A DNA stretch of 64,000 nt, taken from NCBI GenBank assembly GCA_902494195.1, contig CABUSH010000011.1, positions 1 through 64,000 of the forward strand. The letters are read 5' to 3'. Position 1 is the stretch's first letter, and each line of letters begins with the position of its first letter. The position numbers and the translations under genes are program-made. Under the pieces are notes generated by a model, which searched no databases, was not told the DNA's origin, and saw only the letters and a program-made list of their open reading frames with translations. This document shows, one piece after another, positions 17,500 to 26,155 of this stretch. The DNA comes from an uncultured Collinsella sp. (GTDB taxonomy: Bacteria; Actinomycetota; Coriobacteriia; Coriobacteriales; Coriobacteriaceae).

Positions 17500-18861
17500 A
17501 TGCTGCGTAGGAAAATAGCGGCAGAGCTGGAGCGTTGGCTGAAGTCTTCCGAGCAAAAGGCCTTGTTCATTACGGGTTCTCGCCAGATTGGCAAAAGCTA
17601 TTCGATTCGCGCATTTGGCAAAGCTAACCATGCAACCTATATCGAGCTTAACCTCATGGAAAACCGCCAGGCAAAAGATGCTCTTCTCGAGGCGCGGGAT
17701 GCCGATGATTTCATCAGCAGGGTGACGCTTCTTTCGGGAAAGTCGATTGCGCCAGGCAAAACGCTCGTGTTTATCGATGAGGTCCAGGAGGCCCCCGACA
17801 TCATGACGATGGCAAAGTTCCTTGTTGAGGACGGGAGGTGCCGCTGGGCGTTTTCGGGGTCAATGCTCGGGACTCAGTTCAAGGGCGTCAGGTCCTATCC
17901 CGTGGGGTATGTTCACGAGCTTAGGATGTTCCCGCTCGATTTTGAGGAGTTTTGCTGGGCAATCGGGGTGAGCGAGGGGGCTCGCCAAACGATACGTGAC
18001 GCGTGTATCAGCGAGAGGCCCGTTCCTGATTACATTCATGACGCGATGATGGCAAACTTCAGGACCTATACCGTTGTCGGCGGAATGCCGGAGGTCGTGC
18101 AGCGTTTCCTTGACACGCGGGGCGACCTTGCCTCTGTTCGTCAGCTGCAGTCAGAACTCAACGAACAGTACCGGCGGGATATCTCCAAGTATGCAAGCGG
18201 GCGAGCCCTTCAGGTGCGGAGCATCTACGATCAGCTCCCTATTATGCTCGAGGGCGAAAACAAGCGCTTCGTGCTCAATTCCATTGACCCCAAGGCTCAC
18301 TACGAGAAGTATCAGCGAGATTTTGTATGGCTTGTCGATGCCGGCGTTGCTCTCAAAGCCGATATCGTAACCGAGCCAAAATCGCCCCTGCTCAAGACGG
18401 CACGGCCGTCGCAGTTCAAGCTATATCAATCGGATACGGGCATGTTGATGGCGCGCTACCCCGTTGGAGTCGCCCAAGCGGCTTATCTTGATAGCAAGGA
18501 GCCCAATCTGGGCGGCGTTTACGAAAACGTGGTGGCCCAGCAGCTGGCTGCCCAAAATCGCCAGCTTTATTACTATCAGACAAAAAAGCGCGGTGAAGTG
18601 GACTTTGTGGTCGATGGACCGGATGGGACGGCTGTTCCGATCGAGGTTAAATCGGGCTCCTATTACCATGCGCACGCTGCGCTCGGTCATGTGCTTGATA
18701 CGGCTGAATATGGCGTAAGGCTCGGGATTGTTTTCTCGAGAGGCAACGTTGAGCGCAACGGAGCGGTTCTCTATTTGCCGCTATATGCGACCTGGGCCCT
18801 TTCGGATGTTTTGGGCGACTCCTGTGCCGAGGGGATAAAGCTGGAGGTCAAGCCGGTCTAG
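17500..18861 (+). CDS. AAA+ ATPase with DUF4143 C-terminal domain
   Basis: 453 residues. The start at 17500 follows GAGGGGAGAG. Walker A is GSRQIGKS (about 27-34), Walker B LVFIDEVQ (about 92-99), and the sensor region is AFSGSMLGTQ. The C-terminal DUF4143 region contains GEVDFVVDGPDG and PIEVKSG, resembling a PD-(D/E)xK nuclease-like core. These stand-alone ATPases are common, often horizontally spread, and have no agreed function. A second, only distantly similar member is at 38200. Confidence 0.85.
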   Translation: MLRRKIAAELERWLKSSEQKALFITGSRQIGKSYSIRAFGKANHATYIELNLMENRQAKDALLEARDADDFISRVTLLSGKSIAPGKTLVFIDEVQEAPDIMTMAKFLVEDGRCRWAFSGSMLGTQFKGVRSYPVGYVHELRMFPLDFEEFCWAIGVSEGARQTIRDACISERPVPDYIHDAMMANFRTYTVVGGMPEVVQRFLDTRGDLASVRQLQSELNEQYRRDISKYASGRALQVRSIYDQLPIMLEGENKRFVLNSIDPKAHYEKYQRDFVWLVDAGVALKADIVTEPKSPLLKTARPSQFKLYQSDTGMLMARYPVGVAQAAYLDSKEPNLGGVYENVVAQQLAAQNRQLYYYQTKKRGEVDFVVDGPDGTAVPIEVKSGSYYHAHAALGHVLDTAEYGVRLGIVFSRGNVERNGAVLYLPLYATWALSDVLGDSCAEGIKLEVKPV

Positions 18862-18865
18862 GGCC

Positions 18866-18970
18866 AGTCTCTTTGTCACATCCATGAGTGTGGATTTTCT
18901 CCCGCCGAGATAACGAGCGTGGATTTCCTTCCGTATAGAGCGCACTTGAACGCTCAAAGTGGGAGAAAAT
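18866..18970. repeat. intergenic short repeats, with a half copy of the TGTGACAAAG palindrome
   Basis: CTCTTTGTCACAT at about 18869-18881 is half of the family palindrome (copy C). It is followed by GAGTGTGGATTTTCTCCC, GAGCGTGGATTTCCTTCC, and an inverted GGGAGAAAATCTACGCTC near 18961-18978. No gene is seen. Confidence 0.5.
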
Positions 18971-19015
18971 CTACGCTCGATTTATGCCGAGGGCGCGGTT
19001 CGTGCGCCCACGAAC

Positions 19016-19462
19016 CTACAGTTGCTCGAGCATAGCGGTGCAGCCGGCGAGCATGTCGCGGTAGGTGGCATCGAAGTTGCCGGTGTACCAGGGATCGGCC
19101 ACGTCGCCGGGGCGCTCGGTCCAATCGAGCAAGCGCGTAATCTTGCCGTCGGGGTCGTCGCCAAAGATGCGACACAGGCCACGCGCGTTCTCGGCATCCA
19201 TATAGACAATGTGGTCCCAGTCGCCATACTCTGCGCGACGCACCTGGCGCGCGCGGTGCGCGACGACGGGAATCCCGACCTCGCGCAGCTTGGCAACGGT
19301 ACCGTGGTGCGGCGGGTTGCCGATCTCCTCGGTCGAGGTCGCCGCGGAATCAACGACAAACTCGCCCGCGCGCCCGGCGCGGTGCACCAGCTCGGTAAAC
19401 ACCGACTCAGCCATCGTCGATCGGCAGATGTTCCCGTGGCAGATAAACAGTACGCGTTGCAT
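19016..19462 (-). CDS. low-molecular-weight protein tyrosine phosphatase
   Basis: 148 residues from MQRVLFICHG at 19462; an in-frame ATG at 19525 would add 21 basic residues derived from the adjoining island. The active-site loop is CHGNICRS (Cys8 nucleophile, Arg14), and the general acid Asp lies in DPWYTGNF. The family dephosphorylates protein tyrosines, for example in capsule regulation. The first 15 codons are duplicated at 26156-26202, at the other end of the 6.7-kb island, so the island joined this gene at its 5' end. The gene remains intact but now has a new upstream region. Confidence 0.92.
   Translation of the reverse strand: MQRVLFICHGNICRSTMAESVFTELVHRAGRAGEFVVDSAATSTEEIGNPPHHGTVAKLREVGIPVVAHRARQVRRAEYGDWDHIVYMDAENARGLCRIFGDDPDGKITRLLDWTERPGDVADPWYTGNFDATYRDMLAGCTAMLEQL
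19416..19462. other. left attachment-site repeat (attL-like) of the island
   Basis: 47 bases starting CGTCGATCGGCAGATG and ending GTACGCGTTGCAT match 26156-26202 in direct orientation with three mismatches. The repeat is the phosphatase codons 1 to about 15, including the CxxxxxR loop. Confidence 0.75.
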
Positions 19463-19744
19463 ATGCGGTTTCCTTTTCAATCGGTATCGATGAGCTCGAT
19501 TATCGTACCTATACTTGCGCCCCAATGTAACAAGGGGACAGGCTTAACGGTTGTATCTACCTGCGATGATAGCAAGATGAAGCCGTTAATCCCTACACCT
19601 ATACTGCATTCAACGAGTTGAATGGCTCTAAAAATCAGTTTCAATATAGGGTAGATAATCCGCTTTATTAAGGCCAGAAATCAGCTAAAAGCAAAAGAAA
19701 AAGTAGTAAAAACGTAGTACGGCTCAAATTTTTACTACCAATGT

Positions 19745-19966
19745 CTACCCGCGGTTTTGTTCAATAGCAAGCATCTCATCCTGAATATCTTCAAACCCAA
19801 GATGGGTGTAGACGTTGTAAGTGGTGCTGATATCTGAGTGCCCCATAATGTATCTGAGCTTTGCTGGACTCATGCCAGCTCGTGCCATTCGGCTACAGCG
19901 ACCGTCTGGGCGCTGGCCTTCTCCGCGATGGAGAACTCGCCCCTTGTTATCTTTCCTATTCGACAT
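19745..19966 (-). pseudogene. tyrosine recombinase (integrase) with internal deletion
   Basis: 73 residues. The first 25 (MSNRKDNKGRVLHRGEGQR) look like the arm-binding N-terminus of Tn916/ICE-type integrases. The remainder (SPAKLRYIMGHSDISTTYNV, then YTHLGFEDIQDEM) is the catalytic C-terminus with the GHS and the YTH box containing the nucleophile Tyr. The central domain of about 300 residues is missing at the junction near residue 30, while the frame is kept open. It cannot be catalytically complete. It lies about 280 bases inside the left att-like repeat. Confidence 0.8.
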
Positions 19967-20431
19967 GGCTTGAATCTCGTTTCAGAGGCTCAAGCACGAC
20001 AACATGATTGTAGCCATGGGGCTGTCTATGCCATGGTAAAAGGGTTCGTTTATTGGGTTAAATCAAAGGAAATGGGGCCTATTTGCCCCGTTGGGGCTGG
20101 GGCTGGAGTAAGTGCTCATCGGTGCAATTCCAAGCCTTAATTTCGCTCTCAGCGTGCATTTTTGCTATAGGCTGAGCGGACATCAATTGAAATCGCAATT
20201 TGATTGATTTGGATGCTGGCGTTCCAGAATCGGGGCGTTAGATAATTGTTGTGCAACATTTCCGATACCAGAGTGGATAAAGCGTGAGCGCCCTCCGCTG
20301 GCCTATCTTTTGCTATTTGAGGTATTGGCTCTCTTTAACATCGAAATCAGAGCACATGAGAGATCGAGCATTCGATCCCGTAAGGTGTGGGAATGCCAAT
20401 TACCAAGGTTGTCGGATTAAGGAAGAATGCC
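19967..20431. other. gene-free stretch in the island
   Basis: About 465 bases of mixed composition between the integrase remnant and the next gene. No family-level ORF, terminator or repeat is recognised. Confidence 0.4.
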
Positions 20432-21628
20432 ATGATTAAGAATCTCACTCAGGAAAGCGATATCGGCAAGGCGCTTTGCATCGTTGGCATCATTGCCATC
20501 GCCGTTGGAGCTATCGAATTCTTTTTGGGCGTAGGTGCCATGGCGGATGCATCAGAGTACTTTGATGAGGTGAGTAAGCTCTCTGCAAATATCCAGCTAA
20601 TAGGTGCGGCTGGCTCTGCTATCGGCGGGCTTTTCATGCTCGGGTTCAGTGAAGTGGTCAGGTGCCTCAACGAGATTTCCTCAGCCTCTTTCAAGCATAG
20701 GAATGTCCAGAATGACCAGCCCAATCTTCCGAAACTCTCTTCCGAAACTCTAGAGGGGGCGTCCATGGGCGGATTTAAAGTTGTGTATCGAATTGACCCG
20801 ACAGACGATACTTCCGAAATAACATGGGAGGAAGGGTGCCCTCTTCTGCTCGATGCGCTCCAGATTGCAAGAAACACCGACACAGGCAAGGCCTATGTTC
20901 AGACGAGGTTTTTGAATATATCGGGTGAGAAAATAAACTCGTTCAAGGCCACGATTACGGTTGTTTATGGTGACGGGTCGGAAGAGAACCTATGCCTGAA
21001 TCCTTTGGATGCCGACATATTTTCAGGAATGACGTATTCCGCTAAGCCCGTTGTTCTTTCAGCGGGAGATGCGATTGCAGCGAGGGTCAAAGTTGAAATT
21101 GTGTGTCAGGATTCAGGGCGGTGGGTCTCGCATTTGCCGCTTTCGAAGGTGCGTAAGCCGCGCACGTTGTCGTTGTCCTCAACGACTCTTGAGGAGCGGG
21201 TACGCGAGCTTCGAGAATTAGGGTGCAAAGATTCGCGTAAGGCATCTCTATATTCCATTGAGAGAAATGATGGTTGGACGCTTTGCCCCTGTGGCCAAGT
21301 TAACGTTGAGACTAAACGCTGCGTTTCGTGCGGGCTAGACCTTTCGGCCTATTCACCAGAACTTGAGGACTTAAAAACGCTCTCGCAAAAGGGGGCGGAT
21401 CGAAAAGAAAGGGAAGAGGCCGAAAGATAAAAAAGAGATGAGAAACAGGCCGAAACCAAGAAAAAGGCAATCAGGTTCTTCGTGCCAATGCTGCTCATCG
21501 GACTCATCCTCTTAATGGTTTGGTATTCGGCTGTGTTTCTTCCTCGGGATAATGCGGAAAAGGGGCTATCGGCATTTGAAGAAAAACATATCCAAATTTT
21601 CCCCTTTAGCTTTATTAATGAGAGTTAA
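20432..21628 (+). pseudogene. membrane/zinc-ribbon protein interrupted by an in-frame stop
   Basis: Starting at 20432 (AAGGAAG 6 bases upstream; 20387 is an alternative start), the frame encodes two hydrophobic segments (GKALCIVGIIAIAVGAIEFF and a second near NIQLIGAAGSAIGGLFMLGF), a beta-rich middle, and a zinc ribbon CPCGQ ... CVSCG. It then meets TAA at 21428-21430. The same frame continues without a break as a charged linker and a third hydrophobic helix (VPMLLIGLILLMVWYS) to a TAA at 21626. This is best read as a single gene with a recent nonsense mutation. A shorter active product is possible. No named family is recognised. Confidence 0.6.
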
Positions 21629-21906
21629 GGTTCCGCCCTTCGGGCTGTGCGGCTTCGCCTTGCCCTACCGCGCCCGCAACGAAACCTACGGTTTCATTGC
21701 TACGCTTGGTGCTGCATGCAATTATGTTAAAGAGACTAGGCTTCAGCCTGCGCCTTGCTTCGGCTTTCGTCTAGTCTCTTTAACATAATTGCATGCAGCA
21801 GATTGATTATTTCGGTTTTGCTTCAATGGGACATGTGGGAAGTGCTGGGGTGTGGAGTGGTGCGGGAAGCCTGCTGGACGTCTTAATCAAGACCAAAGGG
21901 CTTTTC
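21629..21906. repeat. hairpin-rich island segment with a 91-bp perfect stem-loop
   Basis: Arms 21710-21739 and 21771-21800 pair over 30 perfect bases (core ATGCAATTATGTTAAAGAG) with a 31-base loop. Upstream are small hairpins (CCGCCCTTCGGGC; GAAACCTACGGTTTC). No ORF is supported. Confidence 0.7.
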
Positions 21907-22530
21907 CTATTGCTGTTTGCTCAAGAGCATTTCTTCAAGGCGATTAGCTTCTCTTGCTTTTCTGTTGGCTAATGCTTGCATGCCCTCCAATGTGTTGATG
22001 TCTGAAATCTCATATGAGGAAATCGATTCGACCTGATTCTTATCAAGAAAGCCGTTTCCATCGCTTAAGTAGATACTGAAGCAAGCCGTACCGTTTTCAG
22101 GGATATCGCTGCCAAATCCAGTGGTTTTAGCTATGGTTTTCCCGTTTTTATCTTTAATCGTTACGGATGCCATAACGGCAGAAGAACTTGCGCCGTTTTT
22201 GGATTTAATGGTTCCCTCGGCTATATAGATACCGCTGGATTCTTTGACTTCGAAACCTGAAATAGCAAAACTGTCATCTTCATACCATGTCTTGTTGGAT
22301 GAGCATGCAATGCAACCAAAGGCTAGAACCAACAATAGAGCAGCGGCCATTGCGATTTTTATATTGTGTTTTGTTCTAACTTTGTTTCTGTCAACTTTTA
22401 AGTCCGCAAAGTTTTGTTCATAAGGTGTTCCTATCTGTGGGAATCGGCCATCAAGCGCTGGTATAGACGGGATATATACGTTTTGAACAGTAAGGTAAAA
22501 TGATGAACGGCTCTGATTTGAACCGTTCAT
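21907..22530 (-). CDS. probable lipoprotein/secreted protein of unknown function
   Basis: 207 residues from the ATG at 22530; a further in-frame ATG at 22584 overlaps the upstream gene. An internal hydrophobic stretch (AMAAALLLVLAFGCIACSS) resembles a lipoprotein signal with a cysteine at its end, but about 70 residues precede it, so the true start is uncertain or the region is a membrane anchor. The exported part has FAISGFEVKESSGIYIAEGT and IKDKNGKTIAKT, the pattern of small FxLYD-like beta domains. It is last of three co-oriented genes. Function unknown. Confidence 0.55.
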   Translation of the reverse strand: MNGSNQSRSSFYLTVQNVYIPSIPALDGRFPQIGTPYEQNFADLKVDRNKVRTKHNIKIAMAAALLLVLAFGCIACSSNKTWYEDDSFAISGFEVKESSGIYIAEGTIKSKNGASSSAVMASVTIKDKNGKTIAKTTGFGSDIPENGTACFSIYLSDGNGFLDKNQVESISSYEISDINTLEGMQALANRKAREANRLEEMLLSKQQ

Positions 22531-22543
22531 CTGGCCTGCTTGT

Positions 22544-22990
22544 TTAATACTCGCCCTCTTTGTGGAGGTGTCCGTTCTCGTCATATGAGTACTTTCGTAA
22601 CTCGTCTTTCAGAGCGTCATCTTTCTCTCTTTCAGATGAGTACGATTGCGAAGAAGACGAGTAGCTGGTACTTGAACTATGGTTATCTGAGCAGCTTGAA
22701 AAACAGAAGAACACAAACCAGATGATAATCGCCCACCCGAGTGCGACAAGGAGCCAGCTTGCTCCATTTTTGTTATTTTGAGTAACGGTATCGCTTGTTA
22801 TCGGCGGTGCTGCCATTTTAGATTTCTGCTGCGTAAGTGAATCGGAGGTTGAAGAGGGGACGGCGGGATTTGTCAAATCTTTTTCATTGAAGGCGACGCT
22901 AAGCAGCTCGGTCTTCTTCGCGTCGAACTCCTCTTGTGTGATGGCTCCCATATCAAGGAGCTCCTTAAGCTCTTTAAGCTCTTCGTACAC
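22544..22990 (-). CDS. SHOCT-domain membrane protein
   Basis: 148 residues. The N-terminus is a SHOCT-type helical hairpin (LKELKELLDMGAITQEEFDA, then KKTELL), normally a short C-terminal module that mediates oligomerisation. It is followed by a low-complexity linker, one transmembrane helix (WLLVALGWAIIIWFVFFCF) and a serine-rich tail. Its neighbour at 23028 carries two SHOCT modules, suggesting the two interact. The role is unknown. Confidence 0.7.
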   Translation of the reverse strand: MYEELKELKELLDMGAITQEEFDAKKTELLSVAFNEKDLTNPAVPSSTSDSLTQQKSKMAAPPITSDTVTQNNKNGASWLLVALGWAIIIWFVFFCFSSCSDNHSSSTSYSSSSQSYSSEREKDDALKDELRKYSYDENGHLHKEGEY

Positions 22991-23027
22991 GGTGAATTCC
23001 TATCTTTAGGTTGAGAATGAGTGCCCT

Positions 23028-23570
23028 TTATTTCCATGCCATATGGATAAGTAGAAACACAACGATAAATGATCCAAGAAATCCTGGTGCAATGAAGGCG
23101 CTAGTCCTATAGCTTTGGCCCAGAAGGAGCACCATAAGAAGGGCAATTGCGAATGCAATGATTATTGAAACCAGAATCTTGATGGTAGGTTTGACAGCAG
23201 TCTTTTTTTGGCTGGGAGTAGAAGGGCTGATTCCAAGTAGCTCTTCCTTTTTCTGGTTAAATTCGTCTTGAGTGATGACGCCGTTTTCAAGGAGCTTTTT
23301 AAAGGCGATGATTTCGTCAAATTGTTTATCGCTGGTATTTTTCTTTTCAGCTGGGCTGTCGGTTGCGGTGGTCTTCTCATCGGAGTTTTGGCTTGCTTTG
23401 AGAGCTTGCTGGGGCTGAGCCTCAGCCGCAGGAGTCGGTAGGCCGTCTGGGAAGAGGAGTGCGTTTTTCTGCTGCTCATATTCATCCTGAGACAGGATAC
23501 CTTGATCCAGCAAAAACTTAAGTTCCTTTATATGGTTCGTCGTTTCTGAGAAGGTGCGCGAATCGCTCAT
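23028..23570 (-). CDS. double-SHOCT membrane protein
   Basis: 180 residues. Two SHOCT modules (IKELKFLLDQGILSQDEYEQ at about 13-32 and IAFKKLLENGVITQDEFNQK at about 89-108) are separated by a Gln/Ser/Thr-rich linker. Two adjacent transmembrane helices close the C-terminus (ILVSIIIAFAIALLMVLLLG and FIAPGFLGSFIVVFLLIHM). It probably assembles at the membrane with the SHOCT protein downstream. No enzymatic motif is visible. Confidence 0.7.
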   Translation of the reverse strand: MSDSRTFSETTNHIKELKFLLDQGILSQDEYEQQKNALLFPDGLPTPAAEAQPQQALKASQNSDEKTTATDSPAEKKNTSDKQFDEIIAFKKLLENGVITQDEFNQKKEELLGISPSTPSQKKTAVKPTIKILVSIIIAFAIALLMVLLLGQSYRTSAFIAPGFLGSFIVVFLLIHMAWK

Positions 23571-23791
23571 CTATTGGCTCCTTTTCTCAATATCAGCTTA
23601 AAGCTTAAGCGAGAGGTGCTTCATCCTTGTGGTGCATATGCGTATATCACAATGGGGGTGTGGGGTCTTTGGCTGGGATTTCTAGGCAGTAGCACAATCA
23701 TCTGAGTTATCGATTTGCCGTAGAGACAAGAACAGCAAATCGAAAGGACGGAGTCGTTGATTGCAGCCAATATGCTGAAATTAACCCAGCG
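23571..23791. other. island spacer
   Basis: About 220 bases without ORF. Short words (AAGCTTAAGC near 23601) are palindromic but no terminator or promoter is convincing. Confidence 0.35.
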
Positions 23792-24700
23792 CTAACTTCC
23801 AGACGTATACAGAACGTAATGGTCTTCGCCATCGTAGTTTTGGAGAGCGAGGACGATTGCGTTATCTTTTGCCCTTGCAAAGAAATAAGCGGGACGTTCG
23901 TTTAATTCTTTGTTGGGATCGACGTTGACAACTTGGTCGAATTGTCCCGTGAACTGAACTTCGGTGTTTACCAAGGCGGTTTGTATCTTTCCATCCTCGT
24001 CCTGCACTTTGATTGCTTTGGTGGGGATTTGGTTTAGCTGGTAAGTGTACTCACGGGAAGTTTGGTTAATGAAGAAATAGACGTATATGGGGAGGTCGGT
24101 CGCCTTCTTCTCGCTCATAACCCAGCTGGGATGAGTGGAAGACTGCAGCGTAATCGGCTTGAAAGACCATTCTGAAGGAAGGTCGGACTCTTCCAGCCTG
24201 AAGGGGTTATCTCCGCCGTACGTTTCCATGCTGTAGGACTTTCCCTTTTCGTCCTTAATATAGGTATCAAGTTCCTTGTCGGCTTTTTTCAATGCCTTGT
24301 AGACTTTGTAGTAACCATCAGTATCAGAAGCATCCAGTGCGGCCTGCGCGTCTGTTTTTGCAGCTTCGATTTCTTTGGTATCGAACTGCTGGGCAAAATA
24401 TGAACTCAGAATTTCTTGAGAATGGCTGATTTCCTTGGTGATTTCGCTATAGAGAAGTTGGTCGTAACGTTTGTTTGCGCTCTTCAGTTCATCGTAGTTC
24501 TCAACTTCTTTTTTAAGCTCTTTATCAAGGGAGTCATACTGCTTGTTTGCCGAGTCGATGGCATCCTTTGATTCGATTGATACGGTTCCGATAGAGTCAA
24601 TGGACTTCATCGTTGCAGACACCGAAGGGTCAGTGCATCCAGTGACGCTTAAAGCTAGGATAAGCCCCGCAACCGCGGCGAGGGGAGCCGATCGTTTCAT
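23792..24700 (-). CDS. lipoprotein of unknown function with coiled-coil
   Basis: 302 residues from MKRSAPLAAVAG; the lipobox LSVTGC places the lipidated cysteine about residue 22. The next 120 residues are helical and charged (SIDSANKQYDSLDKELKKEV and similar), probably a coiled coil. The C-terminal half is beta-rich and ends VLALQNYDGEDHYVLYTSG. It would be anchored outside the membrane. It shares orientation and style with the SHOCT genes, so they may form one surface system. Confidence 0.65.
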   Translation of the reverse strand: MKRSAPLAAVAGLILALSVTGCTDPSVSATMKSIDSIGTVSIESKDAIDSANKQYDSLDKELKKEVENYDELKSANKRYDQLLYSEITKEISHSQEILSSYFAQQFDTKEIEAAKTDAQAALDASDTDGYYKVYKALKKADKELDTYIKDEKGKSYSMETYGGDNPFRLEESDLPSEWSFKPITLQSSTHPSWVMSEKKATDLPIYVYFFINQTSREYTYQLNQIPTKAIKVQDEDGKIQTALVNTEVQFTGQFDQVVNVDPNKELNERPAYFFARAKDNAIVLALQNYDGEDHYVLYTSGS

Positions 24701-24738
24701 GGCGTGCGTTCCTTCCTCCGACACTTGGTAAACGCTGT

Positions 24739-24803
24739 GTTTGAATGGCTGATGCGCCTGATAATCAGCGCTTACCTAGCCGAGCGATAGATATTGCCGT
24801 GTC
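24739..24803. repeat. diverged internal copy of the island's right junction
   Basis: 65 bases align without gaps to 26117-26181 with about 14 differences, including the shared CGCCTGATAATCAGCG and an att-like tail (CGAGCGATAGATATT). This suggests an old attachment junction left by an earlier insertion. Confidence 0.55.
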
Positions 24804-25299
24804 ATTCGAGACTGCTCCAAGTCTTTCCATTATCGGTTGAATAGGAATCGAGCTTTCCGTCTCCATCACTATCCACGGCTTTGTTGCCCTTGCTGTCAGC
24901 AATTGCTCCAGTTCCATCGGTATTTTTATGAATGGCGTACTCCCCATCGGTGTCGATGTAGTCTGTGCCACCGTCTTCCGAGTCTGACTTTAGATACGTT
25001 TTGCCATCATCTGTATCAACCCAATCATCCTCATCTAGTAATGCGCTAGAGGATGAGCTCGATGAGGAGCTGGAGTAAGAAGAATAATCATCATCGTCCT
25101 CAGCGTCTTCATCATTTTCATCATAGGCGGCAGAAGAAGAGGAGCTTGACGAATCATTGAAAGAATTCAATATGCAAGCACAGCTGGTGATGTATAGGGC
25201 GCAAAGAAGGCAGACGGCAAGCATAGGCAGCAATACCTTTTTAAAGCGCGTCGCAAACTTCGCGCTTTCACTTTCGGTGCCAGTGTTTTCGTCCGTCAT
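24802..25299 (-). CDS. serine/acid-rich anchored protein with EF-hand-like repeats
   Basis: 165 residues from the second ATG (25299), whose AAGGG lies 9 bases upstream. Layout: short cytoplasmic part, one transmembrane helix ending in cysteines (LLPMLAVCLLCALYITSCAC), a long Ser/Asp/Glu low-complexity stretch, then DTDGEYAIHKNTDGTG and DSDGDGKLDSYSTDNG, which resemble calcium-binding DxDxDG loops. It starts 12 bases after the zinc-ribbon gene, so the two are co-transcribed. Function unknown. Confidence 0.65.
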   Translation of the reverse strand: MTDENTGTESESAKFATRFKKVLLPMLAVCLLCALYITSCACILNSFNDSSSSSSSAAYDENDEDAEDDDDYSSYSSSSSSSSSSALLDEDDWVDTDDGKTYLKSDSEDGGTDYIDTDGEYAIHKNTDGTGAIADSKGNKAVDSDGDGKLDSYSTDNGKTWSSLE

Positions 25300-25311
25300 G
25301 GGTGTCATCCC

Positions 25312-25524
25312 TTACGCATCGTAGTCTTCGCGGAATCCGCAGTTCTGGCAGTAATACGTCTTTTTCTTCTTGCCAAGTGCTCCGCCCACGAGGCCAATGG
25401 GGCCTAAAAGCAGACCTCCAGCGGCGGCTTTTCCCACACTGAAGCCTTTATTAGATTCTCCTGTGCATTTCCAACCTGTGCGTTCTCCGCAAGATGGGCA
25501 TTGTGCTGGTGCTTTGTTTGCCAT
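25312..25524 (-). CDS. small double zinc-ribbon protein with glycine-rich segment
   Basis: 70 residues from MANKAPAQCP. Two CxxC pairs (CPSCG near the start, CQNCG near the end) enclose a Gly/Ala/Leu-rich hydrophobic stretch (AAAGGLLLGPIGLVGGALGK), the layout of small zinc-ribbon proteins found in many Gram-positives. It probably binds one or two zinc ions and may associate with membrane. It is first of a two-gene unit. No function is established. Confidence 0.7.
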   Translation of the reverse strand: MANKAPAQCPSCGERTGWKCTGESNKGFSVGKAAAGGLLLGPIGLVGGALGKKKKTYYCQNCGFREDYDA

Positions 25525-26155
25525 AAAAATCATCCTTTCTCTGGCGATCGGTGCATCAACGTCTTTATGACTTCAAGTATTTCTTTTCAAGACGTCTGTG
25601 AATTAAATGCTATCGGTGTGAACTGACACCGATTTCGCAGCTTGGGGTTAACGGACGAGGGTCACGTTTTATTCATCGTGATAACGGAATTGTTGTGCAG
25701 CAAATTGAACTTTTTGAGAGATGAAAGCTATGTGTTTGTGCACGATGCGTTCTCCTTCCATTGGCGTGACGGAAACTGCGGAAGGAGACTCATCCGAAGA
25801 GCGGATGTGCAGCACGAAAAGGAGGAGTATCCACCCACAGTTGCTACACAGCTCCGAGCGCCTCGCAATAGCACGAACCAGCAAGGAGAAAGGGCAAATA
25901 CCCCTCCTTGTCGCTGGTTGAGTGTCTTCAGTTGTGAAGCGCGAGCATTAAAAAATGCTAGAGCTGTGTAGCAGGTACAACTCTAGCATGCTGATAAGTT
26001 ATTTAATCTACTGACCTGTTGAACGGTCGAAAAAGTAGGCTGTTGTGAAAAGCGGAACCATCTGACCTGTCGTGCCTGAGCCTCTATGAGTAGTAAAAAG
26101 GTAGTAGGTCAGATGATTTGAATGGTTAATACGCCTGATAATCAGCGGTTACCAC
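25525..26155. other. gene-poor right end of the island
   Basis: Open frames here (for example 25642-25971 plus) show no family features and are not called. Two hairpins are present: AACCAGCAAGGAG with CTCCTTGTCGCTGGTT (about 25876-25921) and ATGCTAGAG / CTCTAGCAT (25955-25989). Confidence 0.5.

Larger units (their letters stand above)
19463..26155. mobile_element. integrative-element remnant (genomic island, about 6.7 kb)
   Basis: Bounded by 47-bp direct repeats, AT-richer than its surroundings, and carrying a decayed tyrosine recombinase next to the left end and a run of small secreted, membrane or zinc-ribbon proteins. No conjugation, replication or phage structural genes are seen, so it can no longer move by itself. 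An internal diverged copy of the right junction at 24739-24803 suggests two successive insertions. Confidence 0.7.

Noticed and set aside
25642..25971. 109-codon plus-strand frame at the island's right end
   Set aside because: No ribosome-binding site, no family feature, and it crosses hairpin sequence, so it was left as non-coding.
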